From Paenibacillus tianjinensis (GTDB taxonomy: Bacteria > Bacillota > Bacilli > Paenibacillales > Paenibacillaceae), in assembly GCF_017086365.1 (NCBI RefSeq), contig NZ_CP070969.1:3286001-3350000 (forward strand): a stretch of DNA of 64,000 nt, written 5' to 3'. Both the position numbers and the translations under genes were made by a program. The first letter of the stretch is position 1; every line of letters starts with the position of its first letter. Positions 43,840 to 53,048 of this stretch are shown piece by piece. Below the pieces are notes generated by a model, which searched no databases, was not told where the DNA came from, and was given only the letters and a program-made list of their open reading frames with translations.

Positions 43840-45121
43840 CGATTCCCTTCCTTTCGATTGGAGCGGTTATTTTGTCGCTGTCGCTCCCGCCCGTGCTCTG
43901 CACCAGTTCTCCCCGGTAGCCGATTATCTTATCCATATCGCGCCCCAGAACTTTCCATCCGCTATTCTTGACGCGGTCCCATTCCATCTGTGTGAAGAAA
44001 GATACCTCCACCACCGTTTCCCCCGTATCCGACAGAATAAACTTCAGTGACTTATCCTGGACTGACTTCGTATCCACCGTGATCCTCTCGTGCCACTCCG
44101 GCAAGAAATCAATCACGAAACGGTCCGCCGGATCACGGTATTTCTGCGCCGTAAAGGTCAACCCGTCCTTCCCGTCCCATTTGTAATAGGAAGTGAAATA
44201 AGGGATGGTCTCCGGGTCGAAATATTCCCAGCCTTTCGGCGGCTCAAGCAATCCGATTTCAATAATGCCGTCTCCGTCCATGTCTTCACTGATAATTTTT
44301 CTGTCCTTAAAGGTACGGGCATCCCCTGGTATCACCACGCGCAGCTTGTTATTCTCCATAACAACCATTGTCGTATAAGCCGAGCGGGAATCCACTGCCG
44401 CATCCAGTACTATACCTTCTTTATTCTCTGCTACTTTTCCTGAGACAATATTGTAATAATTATTAAAGTAAGGGTCCAGGTTATCGAGCTGATCAAGCAC
44501 CTTGAACCCGTCATTAAATTGATAGGTGGTGATTTTGTCCACTTCATTGCGTTTGAAGTACACGATCGTAATATCGGAAATCCCGTCCTCGTTCAGGTCA
44601 TCGATCATGTATTTGGTATAGGGCTGTGCAAGCCGTTCCTCCAGCTCACCGCCGGAATAGGAATACACCACTACGCCCTTCTCATCGCCGCGTGAATAGC
44701 CGGTAATAATGTCCAGCTTCCCGTCTCCGGTTACATCCTTCAGATCCACCGATTCCAGCTGCGTGCCGTCCCCGTCAAAGACGAGCTTCTTCACCCAGCC
44801 ATCCTCTACTTTCTCCAGAATCATGCCATGGATCAGGACAGACTCGTTCTCGGTGAAGTAAAAAACCAGGGTCTCCATCATTCCATCCTTATCGAGATCC
44901 TCCGTAAAAATGGAGCTGTCCTCATCTCCCGCCGGACGTATAAGCGATGCGCTGGCCGGCATCTGTGATTTAATGGCCATCATCAGCGAAGCTTTGTCGG
45001 CAGAGAGCTCCGGCGACTTCATCTTCGAAACAGGATCGCTGATGAAGGTACAGCCCGACAGTAGGGACATGGAAAGAGCTACTGCCGCCAGACGCCTAAG
45101 AACACGTATATTCAACTTCAT
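43832..45121 (-). CDS. FG-GAP/VCBS-like repeat lipoprotein in a two-component operon (429 aa)
   Basis: Exported lipoprotein: lipobox LLSGCT with Cys at about residue 24. The body carries at least four DxDxDG-type calcium-binding loops typical of VCBS/FG-GAP beta-propeller repeats: DLDKDGMMETL, DVTGDGKLDI, DLNEDGISDI and DMDGDGIIEIG. ATG at 45121 after GGAAAG. It overlaps the response-regulator gene by 8 bp and is 31 bp after an ABC ATPase gene. A role as an outer-face sensor or partner for the kinase is suggested only by this arrangement. Confidence 0.82.
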   Translation of the reverse strand: MKLNIRVLRRLAAVALSMSLLSGCTFISDPVSKMKSPELSADKASLMMAIKSQMPASASLIRPAGDEDSSIFTEDLDKDGMMETLVFYFTENESVLIHGMILEKVEDGWVKKLVFDGDGTQLESVDLKDVTGDGKLDIITGYSRGDEKGVVVYSYSGGELEERLAQPYTKYMIDDLNEDGISDITIVYFKRNEVDKITTYQFNDGFKVLDQLDNLDPYFNNYYNIVSGKVAENKEGIVLDAAVDSRSAYTTMVVMENNKLRVVIPGDARTFKDRKIISEDMDGDGIIEIGLLEPPKGWEYFDPETIPYFTSYYKWDGKDGLTFTAQKYRDPADRFVIDFLPEWHERITVDTKSVQDKSLKFILSDTGETVVEVSFFTQMEWDRVKNSGWKVLGRDMDKIIGYRGELVQSTGGSDSDKITAPIERKGIDE

Positions 45122-45152
45122 CACTCTTTCCTTGTTTCGTGGCTCAAATAAG

Positions 45153-45878
45153 CTACAGATGGATACGTTCCTGCGAAGTCAGACGGCGTCCTTTGACATC
45201 ATGTTTAATTCTGCCGTCTTCCAGTACCCATAAACGTGTGGCATACCGTTCCGCCAGCTCCAGCGGCAGCACGGTCACTACCGTAAGCCCCGTTTCTTTG
45301 CACAGCTTGCGCAAGGTGTCCAGAACGCTTTCCGCTGTCTTCGGGTCAAGACCGGTTACCGGTTCATCAGCCAGAATTACTTTCGCTCCATGCACAAGCG
45401 CACGGGCAATTGCCACCCGCTGGCGCTCACCGCCGCTGAGCTGGCTGGTCTTTATTTTAGCTTTATCAAGCAGCCCGAGCAAATCGAGCTCGTCCATCGC
45501 GCCCATATAATCATCCGAGCGAACCATCCCCGTGACCATCCGCCACAGCGGAGTCTGTGAGGATTGGCCGATCAAAACATTCTTCAGTGCAGTGCGGTTC
45601 GGATTCAGCTCCGCATTCTGCTCCAGATACGCCCACTCGCGGCGGATCTTCCGTCTGCCGGTGAACATATTCCCCCGAACGTTAACACCGTCTACTTTAA
45701 AGTTCCCCTTGTCCCATTTCTCGCGCAGCGCCAGGCAGCGCAGCAGCGTCGACTTACCGCTTCCGCTGGCCCCCAGCAGCACAACCAGTTCACCCGGTTC
45801 TAATTGAAAGCTAATATCCCGCAGAACAGGAAGTTTATCCTCCCCGACTGCTTTGGCTAAATGTTCAACTGTGATCAT
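45153..45878 (-). CDS. Stand-alone ABC transporter ATP-binding protein, PhnC-like (241 aa)
   Basis: Complete ABC ATPase: Walker A LGASGSGKSTLLR, Q-loop AYLEQNAELNPN, signature LSGGERQRVAIARAL and Walker B VILADEPVTGLDP. The expected switch histidine is not in its usual place: the stretch reads VVTVLPLELAERY, where TVTHD/H is normal. It is closest in flavour to phosphonate (PhnC) ATPases, but no permease or binding protein is adjacent. First gene of the operon with the repeat lipoprotein, response regulator and kinase. Confidence 0.85.
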   Translation of the reverse strand: MITVEHLAKAVGEDKLPVLRDISFQLEPGELVVLLGASGSGKSTLLRCLALREKWDKGNFKVDGVNVRGNMFTGRRKIRREWAYLEQNAELNPNRTALKNVLIGQSSQTPLWRMVTGMVRSDDYMGAMDELDLLGLLDKAKIKTSQLSGGERQRVAIARALVHGAKVILADEPVTGLDPKTAESVLDTLRKLCKETGLTVVTVLPLELAERYATRLWVLEDGRIKHDVKGRRLTSQERIHL

Positions 45879-45968
45879 AGTTCAGCCTCTCCCTGTCTTC
45901 ATCTCTAATCCATAGTGTACTCTGAAAGCGGGATCAATTTCCATGCGGACATCCGTTCTTATCTTACC

Positions 45969-47117
45969 TCAATTCAGCTGCCGTGGCGAGAATAATAACC
46001 CCGCTAAGCCGAACAATATATAGAAACCGCCAAGCAGCGCGAACACACCGCCGCCCCAGCCGAACTCAAGCAGCAGGCCGCCTAGACCCGGACCGATTAT
46101 ACTGCCGACACTATAATGAAACGAAGAAACCACATTGGCAGCAGGCAGGAGATTACGCGGCAGAATATCTGCTGCATAGCTAAGTCCCAGCGAGAAAAAG
46201 GAACCGACAAGCCCGCCGGCCGCCATCAGCAGCAGCAAGGTCAGCAGAAAATGATCTCCTGCAAGCGGCAGCAGCGTAAAGCCCAGCCCGCCGGCCACAC
46301 CGGCAAAAATCAGTATTTTCTTCCGCCCGTACCGGTCACTCCACAGTCCCAGCGGCAGCTGGAGTACCAGGCCGCCAATGCCTGCGAACGGCAGCAGCGC
46401 AGCGATCTGATCCGTGCTGAAGCCTGTACGCAGTCCGTACACCGGGAAATTACTGTTCAGGCTCGCCTCCATATAGCCGTATAGCAGGGCCGGAATCAGT
46501 GCATACCAGGCTAACTGGTAGCTCCGTCCGAAACGTCTGGCCTGACCCTCCCCATGCTCCACTTTATCCGGATGGGAGTCCGGCAGCTTGAGCAGAACCA
46601 GCAGCAGAACGAGCACAAACAAACCGGCAAGGATCAGAAAAGGGGCGGCCTGGCCAAACCGCAGCAGGCTGATGCCAAGCGGCCCGAGGCTGAAGCCCAG
46701 GCCGTAGGACATCCCGTAAAGCGAGAGATTACGGCCCCTGTGTTCCGCGGGTGTCATAAGCAATACCCAGAGCTGAGCGGCATAATTAATGGCGGAATCG
46801 CCGATGCCGACGAGCAGCCGCAAAATAAACCAGGCTTTGATGCCGGGCAGCAGCGGGAACAGGAGCAATGTCACCAGCACAAGGCTGATCCCCGAAGCAA
46901 TCAGTTTCTTAAAGCCGATTGCGCCTAGTACCCGTTCAGCCACAAGGGTCATAGCGAACGACCCGACATAAAGGGCCGCGGCGTTAAGCCCGTTAAGAGA
47001 GGAAGAGACTCCTGTTTGCTCCAGGAGAATGGAGAGCACCGGCAGCAGCAGCCCTTGGCTGAGCCCGGCGGCGATAATAACCGTAATAAGGATGATGTAA
47101 TTCAGCCTGCTGTTCAA
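45969..47117 (-). CDS. MFS transporter (382 aa)
   Basis: Twelve-helix major facilitator exporter. TM1 (YIILITVIIAAGLSQGLLLPVLSILL) starts at the N-terminus. Motif-A-like loops are seen as ERVLGAIGFKKLIA and LWSDRYGRKKILIF at the two half-junctions. A short cytoplasmic loop near residues 185-195 divides the halves. TTG start 11 bases after AGGAGG. The upstream leader is a repeat array shared with the GH13 gene at 32284. Divergent from an ArsR-like regulator. Substrate unknown. Confidence 0.87.
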   Translation of the reverse strand: MNSRLNYIILITVIIAAGLSQGLLLPVLSILLEQTGVSSSLNGLNAAALYVGSFAMTLVAERVLGAIGFKKLIASGISLVLVTLLLFPLLPGIKAWFILRLLVGIGDSAINYAAQLWVLLMTPAEHRGRNLSLYGMSYGLGFSLGPLGISLLRFGQAAPFLILAGLFVLVLLLVLLKLPDSHPDKVEHGEGQARRFGRSYQLAWYALIPALLYGYMEASLNSNFPVYGLRTGFSTDQIAALLPFAGIGGLVLQLPLGLWSDRYGRKKILIFAGVAGGLGFTLLPLAGDHFLLTLLLLMAAGGLVGSFFSLGLSYAADILPRNLLPAANVVSSFHYSVGSIIGPGLGGLLLEFGWGGGVFALLGGFYILFGLAGLLFSPRQLN

Positions 47118-47128
47118 ATGAAGTGAAG

Positions 47129-47270
47129 CCTCCTAAAAGTTTTGTGAGCATATGCTTCCTTGATTAGTTCTTCAAACAAAACTTGCTTCGGAAGCGTAAA
47201 CTTAAGTTTTGTGAGCATATGCTTCCTTGATTAGTTCTTCCAATAAAACTTGCTTCTGAAGGCAAACACC
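47129..47270 (-). repeat. Leader repeat array before the MFS gene
   Basis: Two tandem units with period 67 bp share an exact 37-bp block (47137-47173 and 47204-47240) plus about 30 bp of looser similarity. On the minus strand each has ACAAAACTT, a GCTTC/GAAGC inner stem and AGTTTTGT: arms at 47212-47205 and 47183-47176, inner stem 47195-47185. The last ACAAAACT (47145-47138) runs straight into TTTTAGGAGG. The terminal 20 bases match those at 32257-32276. Confidence 0.75.
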
Positions 47271-47348
47271 GAACATTATAGTGGACAACCTTCTTCAAAA
47301 CAAGAGATAATATATAGAAGTGACCGATTTCCTGGGGGTGCATGCTGC

Positions 47349-48272
47349 ATGAGTTATGAACTGAAAATTGATGTTTCACCTGTATACGAACTGCTCGACA
47401 GTTTCATGTTATATGTAACTAGAAAATGGATTTCCAATCTGGATATGGGTCCCGACTGGATTCGTGATATTGACGGCCGCATTCCTCCGCAGCAGGTAAC
47501 TGCGCTCAGACAGGCAGCCGATTGGCCTTTTACCGATTATGATGTGCTCTATGTCTGGGCTTACCACCGCCAGCCGGCATCGAAGGTGACGCAGTTTCTG
47601 GAGGAGCTCGAAGCTTCTTCACTACAGGAATGTTTTGAACGCACAGCGCCGCTTTTCCCCAACTTTACAATAGAAGAATGCGCGCGGATCAAAAAAGACT
47701 ATCCCCCGCTTCTGCAGCTATGGTATGAGCAATACTTCCGCCATGTGGAGCCAAAGCTCCTGCCCATACTCATCGAAGACGCTTCAGAGAAAAAGATGCT
47801 CGAGAGCAAAATGGGCGCTGCTGCGCTGATTGAATATGCATCCGGCGGCGTGGTGATTGAGGATATCCCTGATCTGCGGACAGTGGTGCTCCTGCCTACC
47901 ATACATAACCGGCCGATCAACATGTATTGCTTCTACAATACCCTGATGATTATTCAGTATCCTGTAGATGTTCCCTCGGACAATGAGGACGAACCGCCTA
48001 CCGTGCTGCTGCGCCTGACCAAGGCGCTGTCTGATCCGACCAGGCTCCGGCTGCTCCGCTATGCGGCCCATGAGCCCAAAACACTGTGGGAGCTGCAGTC
48101 GGACCTGAACCAGACTAGTGATATGCTGATGCATCATTTACTTATGCTGCGTGTCGCGGGCCTGCTGCGGGTCCATCTAGGCAGTGAAGGCGAAGGCAAC
48201 GAACGCTATAGTGTACGTCCGGACGGCGCCTCAGACCTGCAAATGTTCTTAGAGTCGTATATTCGTTTATAA
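47349..48272 (+). CDS. ArsR-family regulator with long N-terminal domain (307 aa)
   Basis: The C-terminal ArsR winged helix is seen in RLTKALSDPTRLRLLRYAAHEPKTLWELQSDLNQTSDMLMHHLLMLRVAGLL. The first about 215 residues form an extra domain (DUF5937-like) of unknown ligand, with no obvious metal-binding Cys pair. ATG at 47349 with GGGGGTG upstream. Divergent from an MFS transporter, so it may regulate that gene (inference). The leader repeats of the MFS gene lie between the two. Confidence 0.85.
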   Translation: MSYELKIDVSPVYELLDSFMLYVTRKWISNLDMGPDWIRDIDGRIPPQQVTALRQAADWPFTDYDVLYVWAYHRQPASKVTQFLEELEASSLQECFERTAPLFPNFTIEECARIKKDYPPLLQLWYEQYFRHVEPKLLPILIEDASEKKMLESKMGAAALIEYASGGVVIEDIPDLRTVVLLPTIHNRPINMYCFYNTLMIIQYPVDVPSDNEDEPPTVLLRLTKALSDPTRLRLLRYAAHEPKTLWELQSDLNQTSDMLMHHLLMLRVAGLLRVHLGSEGEGNERYSVRPDGASDLQMFLESYIRL

Positions 48273-48322
48273 TAGTTATACACAGACAGAGACAGCTGAC
48301 AAAATTTATAGGAGTGAGCGTT

Positions 48323-49075
48323 ATGAAATATTTGACACAACAAGTTATCTTCGATCTGGACGACACCCTGGTCCACTGCAATAAATATTTTGACCTCATT
48401 CTGGGGCAGTATTTCGAACTGATGTCCGATTGGTTCAGCGAGTTCGGACCCACAACCAGCGAATTCCGCAGCAAGCAGGTGGAAATCGACGTGGAGACGG
48501 TAAGTACCAGCGGTCTTGCCAGCGACAATTTCCCGAAATCCCTGATTGCCACCTACCGCTTTTTCTGCGCCAAATATAACCGTGCGGCCGATCCCTATCA
48601 GGAAAAGCAGCTGATGAAGCTCGGTCTCAGCGTCTACGACCAGGAAGTGGAAGCTTATCCGGGCATGGTGGAGACACTCGATGCGCTGAAGCATGACGGT
48701 CATGACCTGTACCTCTATACCGGCGGGGACGATACGATCCAGCAGCGTAAAATTGAGCAAATGAAGCTCGACGTTTATTTTGGCGACCGGATTTTTATCC
48801 GCCAGCATAAAAATATCGAATCGCTTGAGAATATTCTGACTTCTTATCCTTTTGAACGGAAACGCACCTGGATGATCGGCAATTCACTGCGCACGGATGT
48901 GCTCCCGGCCCTGACTGCGGGCATCAACAGCATCTATCTGAAGCAGCAAAATGAATGGCTCTACAACCTGATCGAACTTCAGCGGGAAATGCAGCAGTCG
49001 GTCCTGACCATTTCCTCTATTCATGAGGTCCCTCCGGTCATCCGCTCGGCATCGCAGCGCAAAAACCACGGCTGA
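48323..49075 (+). CDS. HAD-family hydrolase (250 aa)
   Basis: Haloacid-dehalogenase-type phosphatase. Motif I FDLDDTLVHC with the nucleophile Asp at residues 10-14, a helical cap, motif II in LYLYTGGDD, the motif III Lys after it, and motif IV-like WMIGNSLRTDVLPALTAGINSIYL. ATG at 48323 with GGAGTG 6 bases upstream. Downstream of the ArsR gene in the same direction, 50 bp apart. Substrate unknown. Confidence 0.88.
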   Translation: MKYLTQQVIFDLDDTLVHCNKYFDLILGQYFELMSDWFSEFGPTTSEFRSKQVEIDVETVSTSGLASDNFPKSLIATYRFFCAKYNRAADPYQEKQLMKLGLSVYDQEVEAYPGMVETLDALKHDGHDLYLYTGGDDTIQQRKIEQMKLDVYFGDRIFIRQHKNIESLENILTSYPFERKRTWMIGNSLRTDVLPALTAGINSIYLKQQNEWLYNLIELQREMQQSVLTISSIHEVPPVIRSASQRKNHG

Positions 49076-49172
49076 TAATAGACCAGCATTCTGTTAGAAA
49101 TGCCATAGGCAGCCTGCACCCGGTGTGTTTATACTGTTTGAGTAGATTTTTCATCTCATGCAGGAGGTAGAA

Positions 49173-49940
49173 ATGAACAAGAACGCGAATCCTAAACACA
49201 CACTGAATAAGATGACCTCCCGTACCCCCGCAACGGGCAACAAACGTCTTCTGCCGATGCTGCTGGGCGTCGTGGTGGTCATCCTGATCATTGCACTGGT
49301 CTATGTCACTACAGGCGGCAAAGCCAGCGACAGCGATGTTTTTGAGGGGCTGCCCAACTACACGGATGTCAAAGGCACTATTGTGGTCGACGGGCTGAAG
49401 GTTGAGAAGCAGCCGCATCTCGGCAGCGGGGACGCCAAGGTCAAAGTCATTGAATTCGCCGATTTCAAATGCCCGGCCTGCAAGAAGTGGACGGAAGCTT
49501 ACCTGGATACCTTCATTAAGGATTATGTAGACACCGGGAAAGCGGATTTCTACTTCATGAATTTCGCCTTTATTGACCGGGACTCCTATCTGGCAGCAAG
49601 TGCCGGGGAAGCTATTTATAAACAAAGCAACGAAAAGTTCTGGGAATACGTCCATAAGCTATATGCTAATCAAGGCGACGAAAGCAAAATTTGGGCGACG
49701 CAAAAATTCATCCTTAATTTTGTCAAAGAGAACATCGGGGGCATTGATTACGCCCGGTTTGAGCAGGACGTGAAGAACCACACCTATATGTACGATGTTA
49801 AGGAAGACTTCAAAATTGCCGGAGCCTACGGCGTAAACGGCACACCTAAATTCATGGTGAACGGTGTTCTGCTGAAGGATTCCTCTTACGAGGGGCTTAC
49901 CGCAGCGGTGGAGAGCGGACTGGCCGAAACCGCCAAGTAA
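49173..49940 (+). CDS. Membrane-anchored DsbA-like thiol-disulfide oxidoreductase (255 aa)
   Basis: Extracytoplasmic thioredoxin-fold protein. One N-terminal membrane anchor (LLPMLLGVVVVILIIALVYVT, about residues 28-48), then a DsbA_4/BdbD-type domain: VIEFADFKCPACKKW with the CPAC active site, helical insert, and NGTPKFMVNG carrying the cis-proline. ATG at 49173 with AGGAGG 5 bases upstream. No BdbC-like quinone partner is adjacent. Probably forms disulfides in exported proteins. Confidence 0.9.
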   Translation: MNKNANPKHTLNKMTSRTPATGNKRLLPMLLGVVVVILIIALVYVTTGGKASDSDVFEGLPNYTDVKGTIVVDGLKVEKQPHLGSGDAKVKVIEFADFKCPACKKWTEAYLDTFIKDYVDTGKADFYFMNFAFIDRDSYLAASAGEAIYKQSNEKFWEYVHKLYANQGDESKIWATQKFILNFVKENIGGIDYARFEQDVKNHTYMYDVKEDFKIAGAYGVNGTPKFMVNGVLLKDSSYEGLTAAVESGLAETAK

Positions 49941-49973
49941 CCCCGCATCATTTAAGCACTCCAGCAAAAAGAT

Positions 49974-50022
49974 AAGGATGCAGCACGGCAGGGAATCCCT
50001 GGCCCGGGCCGCATCCTTTTTG
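49974..50022. terminator. Terminator between the dsbA-like gene and topB
   Basis: AAGGATGC (49974-49981) pairs with GCATCCTT (50011-50018), with a GGCAGGG/CCCTGGC-type inner pairing and T's after. It serves both convergent genes. Confidence 0.75.
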
Positions 50023-50049
50023 GTATTTCTTCAAGGAAAATCTATTAGA

Positions 50050-52356
50050 TCATTCGATGCTAAGCTGCCCCGTATCCATATTGGCCAGTACCAGCTTGCC
50101 TTCGAGCGGAGCACCGTCCTCAGCTGTCAGCTTCAGCTTGCCGGTTCTGCCTTTTTCAATCAGCGCCTTCACCTGGGCGTCGGTAAGTGTCCGGCCATGA
50201 TTTTCTTTCCAGATTACAAATTTACAGCCTTCTTTATAGTGCGAGCAGCCATATCCTTTACGCCCCATGAAGATTGTTCCCCCGCAGCCGGGACGCGGGC
50301 AGGCTCCGATGATCTTCGGTCCAGTATCTGCTGCCGTCTCAGTACCAGCTTTAGGCTGCCCTACACCTGCGGTTGTACCGGCAGAAGCACTGCCTCCTGC
50401 TCCACTGCGTTTGCGGGAGGCGCCGGCTGTCCTGTCCGGGCTTGCCTTGGCTACTGAGCCGCCGCTCCGCCCTTTGGAACCTGCCTTAATTGAAGGCGTT
50501 TCGCCTTCAAAGGAGGTTTTGGACGCGCGCGACTGTACCCGAACCTTCTCTACGATCATCGAGGCGAAACGTTTGACATTCTCCATAAACTGGCCGTCCG
50601 CCGCCGTACCTCTGGCAATTTCATTCAGACGCCGTTCCCATTGTCCGGTCATTTCCGGCGAGGTCAGCAGCTCAATCCCCGCTCCGCGGATCAGTTCGAT
50701 CGCCGTCCGTCCCTTTTGGGTAATCGCGATTTTCTTGCCTTGCATTTCAATGTAGCCGACGTTCTTCAGCCGCTCAATCGTTGCTGCCCGGGTAGCCGGA
50801 GTGCCGAGACCTGAATCCTTCATGGCATCGCGCAGCTCCTCGTCCTCTATCTGCTTCCCTGCGCTTTCCATCGCTTTGAGCAGGGTTCCCTCCGTGTAAT
50901 GCTTAGGCGGCTGCGTATCTTTTTCCTTAACTACTGCATCGCTGCAGTGCACCTCGTCAGACGGGGAGATGGAGAACGGCTCGTTCACCTCAATCTCCTC
51001 TTCCTCCTCGTCTTCCTTGCCCTTCCCCTTAGCCGGCTTCGCTTTATCCTTCTTCTGGTCGCCGTAAATGACCTTCCAGCCGAGACTCAGCAGTTCTTTG
51101 ACCGTCGTTTTGAAGCTCTCTCCTTCAACTTCAGTAAAGACCGTATGCACTTTATACTCCGCAGCCGGATAGAACTGTGACAGGAAGCGGCGCACAATCA
51201 GGTCATACAATTTGGCCTCATCTGCGCTAAGCCCCGATGCTTTGCGGTTCGTCGGCAAAATGGCATGGTGGTCTTCCACCTTAGACGGATTGCAGATAAA
51301 TTTATTGCCTTTATGGACCAGATTGCGGTTCGCACCTTTGACCCATTCATCATAAGAGGTCCCTTGCAGTGAAGACAGTGTCTTATGCATCTCCGGGATG
51401 TTCTGCTCCGTTACATAGTTGGAGTTGGTCCGCGGATAGGAGATCACCTTATGCTTCTCGTAGAGCGCCTGTGCGATATCGAGTGTTTTTTTGGCGGAAA
51501 AAGCGTATTTCCCGTTCGCCTCACGCTGCAGCAGCGTCAAATCGTACAGTTTGTTCGGATACTCTTTGGTGTCCTTGACCTCATACGAAGCAACACGCCC
51601 CGGTTTCCCCTTGACCTTGGCAGCCAGCGCCTCCGCCTTCGCACCGTCCGTCAGACGGTCCCCCTGCCACATGCCTTTATAGGCTACCTCGTTCTGCGTG
51701 AAATGCCCCTCGACTTCAAAAAACTTAAGTGATGAAAAAGCTTCTATCGTCTTCTGGCGGTCATATATCAGCGCGAGCACCGGCGTCTGCACCCGGCCCA
51801 CGGACAGCAATACATTATGCTTCGTGGTGAATGCGCGGGAACCGTTCATCCCGATCAGCCAGTCGGCCTCACTGCGCGCCCGGGCGGCTTTGGTCAGATT
51901 CTCATACTCCGAGCCATCCTTCAGCTCCTGGAAACCTTTGCGGATCGTCTCCGGCGTCAGGTCGGAAATCCACAGCCGCTTCACCGGCTGGGCCAGCTGC
52001 AAATGCCGCTGAATCAGCGAAAAAATATGCTGCCCCTCCCGCCCGGCATCACAGGAGTTGACCAGCAGATCACTGCGTTTGGCCAGCTCGCCGATCACCT
52101 TCAGCTGATCAATCGTGCGGGCGTTCGGCACCAGCTTGAACTGGTCGGGAATGATGGGTAAGTCGTTAATATTCCACTTTTTGTATTTGTCGTCATAAGC
52201 TTCCGGTTCGGCGAGTCCGATGAGATGACCGATCGCCCAAGTAATGATGTACTGCTCCCCTTCTAAATAGGAACGGTAATTTTTGGCCTTCGGTTCTATT
52301 GCGGCGGCGATATTCCGCCCCATATCCGGTTTTTCCGCAATAATGAGTGTCTTCAA
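50050..52356 (-). CDS. topB: DNA topoisomerase III TopB (768 aa)
   Basis: Type IA topoisomerase that decatenates DNA. The Toprim domain starts LIIAEKPDMGRNIAAAI and includes DAGREGQHIF. The catalytic tyrosine is in VISYPRTNSNYV. RVQTPVLALIYDRQ and LGTPATRAATIERL are typical. The C-terminus has a Gly/Ser/Ala-rich linker and a zinc-finger-like CPRPGCGG...YGCSHYKEGCKF segment. The TTG at 52356, giving MKTLIIAEKP, is 9 bases after AAGGAG. Second type IA enzyme besides TopA, not essential in Bacillus. Confidence 0.94.
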   Translation of the reverse strand: MKTLIIAEKPDMGRNIAAAIEPKAKNYRSYLEGEQYIITWAIGHLIGLAEPEAYDDKYKKWNINDLPIIPDQFKLVPNARTIDQLKVIGELAKRSDLLVNSCDAGREGQHIFSLIQRHLQLAQPVKRLWISDLTPETIRKGFQELKDGSEYENLTKAARARSEADWLIGMNGSRAFTTKHNVLLSVGRVQTPVLALIYDRQKTIEAFSSLKFFEVEGHFTQNEVAYKGMWQGDRLTDGAKAEALAAKVKGKPGRVASYEVKDTKEYPNKLYDLTLLQREANGKYAFSAKKTLDIAQALYEKHKVISYPRTNSNYVTEQNIPEMHKTLSSLQGTSYDEWVKGANRNLVHKGNKFICNPSKVEDHHAILPTNRKASGLSADEAKLYDLIVRRFLSQFYPAAEYKVHTVFTEVEGESFKTTVKELLSLGWKVIYGDQKKDKAKPAKGKGKEDEEEEEIEVNEPFSISPSDEVHCSDAVVKEKDTQPPKHYTEGTLLKAMESAGKQIEDEELRDAMKDSGLGTPATRAATIERLKNVGYIEMQGKKIAITQKGRTAIELIRGAGIELLTSPEMTGQWERRLNEIARGTAADGQFMENVKRFASMIVEKVRVQSRASKTSFEGETPSIKAGSKGRSGGSVAKASPDRTAGASRKRSGAGGSASAGTTAGVGQPKAGTETAADTGPKIIGACPRPGCGGTIFMGRKGYGCSHYKEGCKFVIWKENHGRTLTDAQVKALIEKGRTGKLKLTAEDGAPLEGKLVLANMDTGQLSIE

Positions 52357-52405
52357 AAAAAATCGCTCCTTAACCTTCAATCTTCCAAAATGCGTCCAGT
52401 TTTCT

Positions 52406-52411
52406 ATTATA
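52406..52411 (-). promoter_or_regulatory. Extended -10 of topB
   Basis: On the minus strand TGGTATAAT gives a perfect -10 with TGn extension about 50 bases before the TTG start. No good -35 is seen. Confidence 0.5.
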
Positions 52412-52568
52412 CCATTATGTTAAACGAAATTCCTGCTATTAATCAGTATAATCATTAGGAGGGAGACGCGGAATACGCTTGGTAAGCACTTGAAAGTGAC
52501 CACGGAGCAATTACTTTATTACGTAAAATAACGAAGAATTTTCACCGAACAATCCGAATAGGAATTAC

Positions 52569-53048
52569 TTATTTCAACTGCTCTCTTAATACCGCTCCGA
52601 GTTCGGAGGTATAACGGGTTAATCTCAGGCTTATTTCTGTCCGCATGACATCACGGGTCAGACCAAACCGCTCCTGGTAGCCGCGAAACAGAATTTTATA
52701 GTACAACAAGAAATCCTCCTGCTCATCCTCCAGTACTTTGATATTCCGCTGCTTGAGTTCTCGCTGGAGCCGGTAGGTATCCTGCATCACCCGATTCTGG
52801 ATATACCGTCCGGCCATTAAATACGTCCGGGTAAGCATGTTGCCCGACCGGTCAACCTCCTGCATACTCTTGCTGACCATGGTGTCTATGTAAGGAAGCA
52901 AAATAAGATCCCGGACCATCGTGCGTTCTAGGGTAGTGAGCATTTTACCGCTGTCGCCCTCTTCCTTATCCTTTTGCTCATACTGCTCTACATGCTCAGT
53001 CATTAACATTTTGGTTTTCCACCTCTCGTTTCCGTTTAGTTTGCTCAT
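52569..53048 (-). CDS. Hypothetical protein of the SOS-type cassette (159 aa)
   Basis: I do not recognise a family. Helical and charged, with a Glu/Asp/Lys-rich N-terminus and Arg-rich helices later (DTYRLQRELKQRNIKVLEDEQED, EISLRLTRYTSELGAVL). No membrane segment. Its ATG overlaps the stop of the uvrX-like polymerase gene by 4 bp (ATGA), so it is co-translated. Bacillus uvrX also has a small partner gene (yqzH) nearby, but this protein is longer and no relation is visible. Confidence 0.7.
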   Translation of the reverse strand: MSKLNGNERWKTKMLMTEHVEQYEQKDKEEGDSGKMLTTLERTMVRDLILLPYIDTMVSKSMQEVDRSGNMLTRTYLMAGRYIQNRVMQDTYRLQRELKQRNIKVLEDEQEDFLLYYKILFRGYQERFGLTRDVMRTEISLRLTRYTSELGAVLREQLK

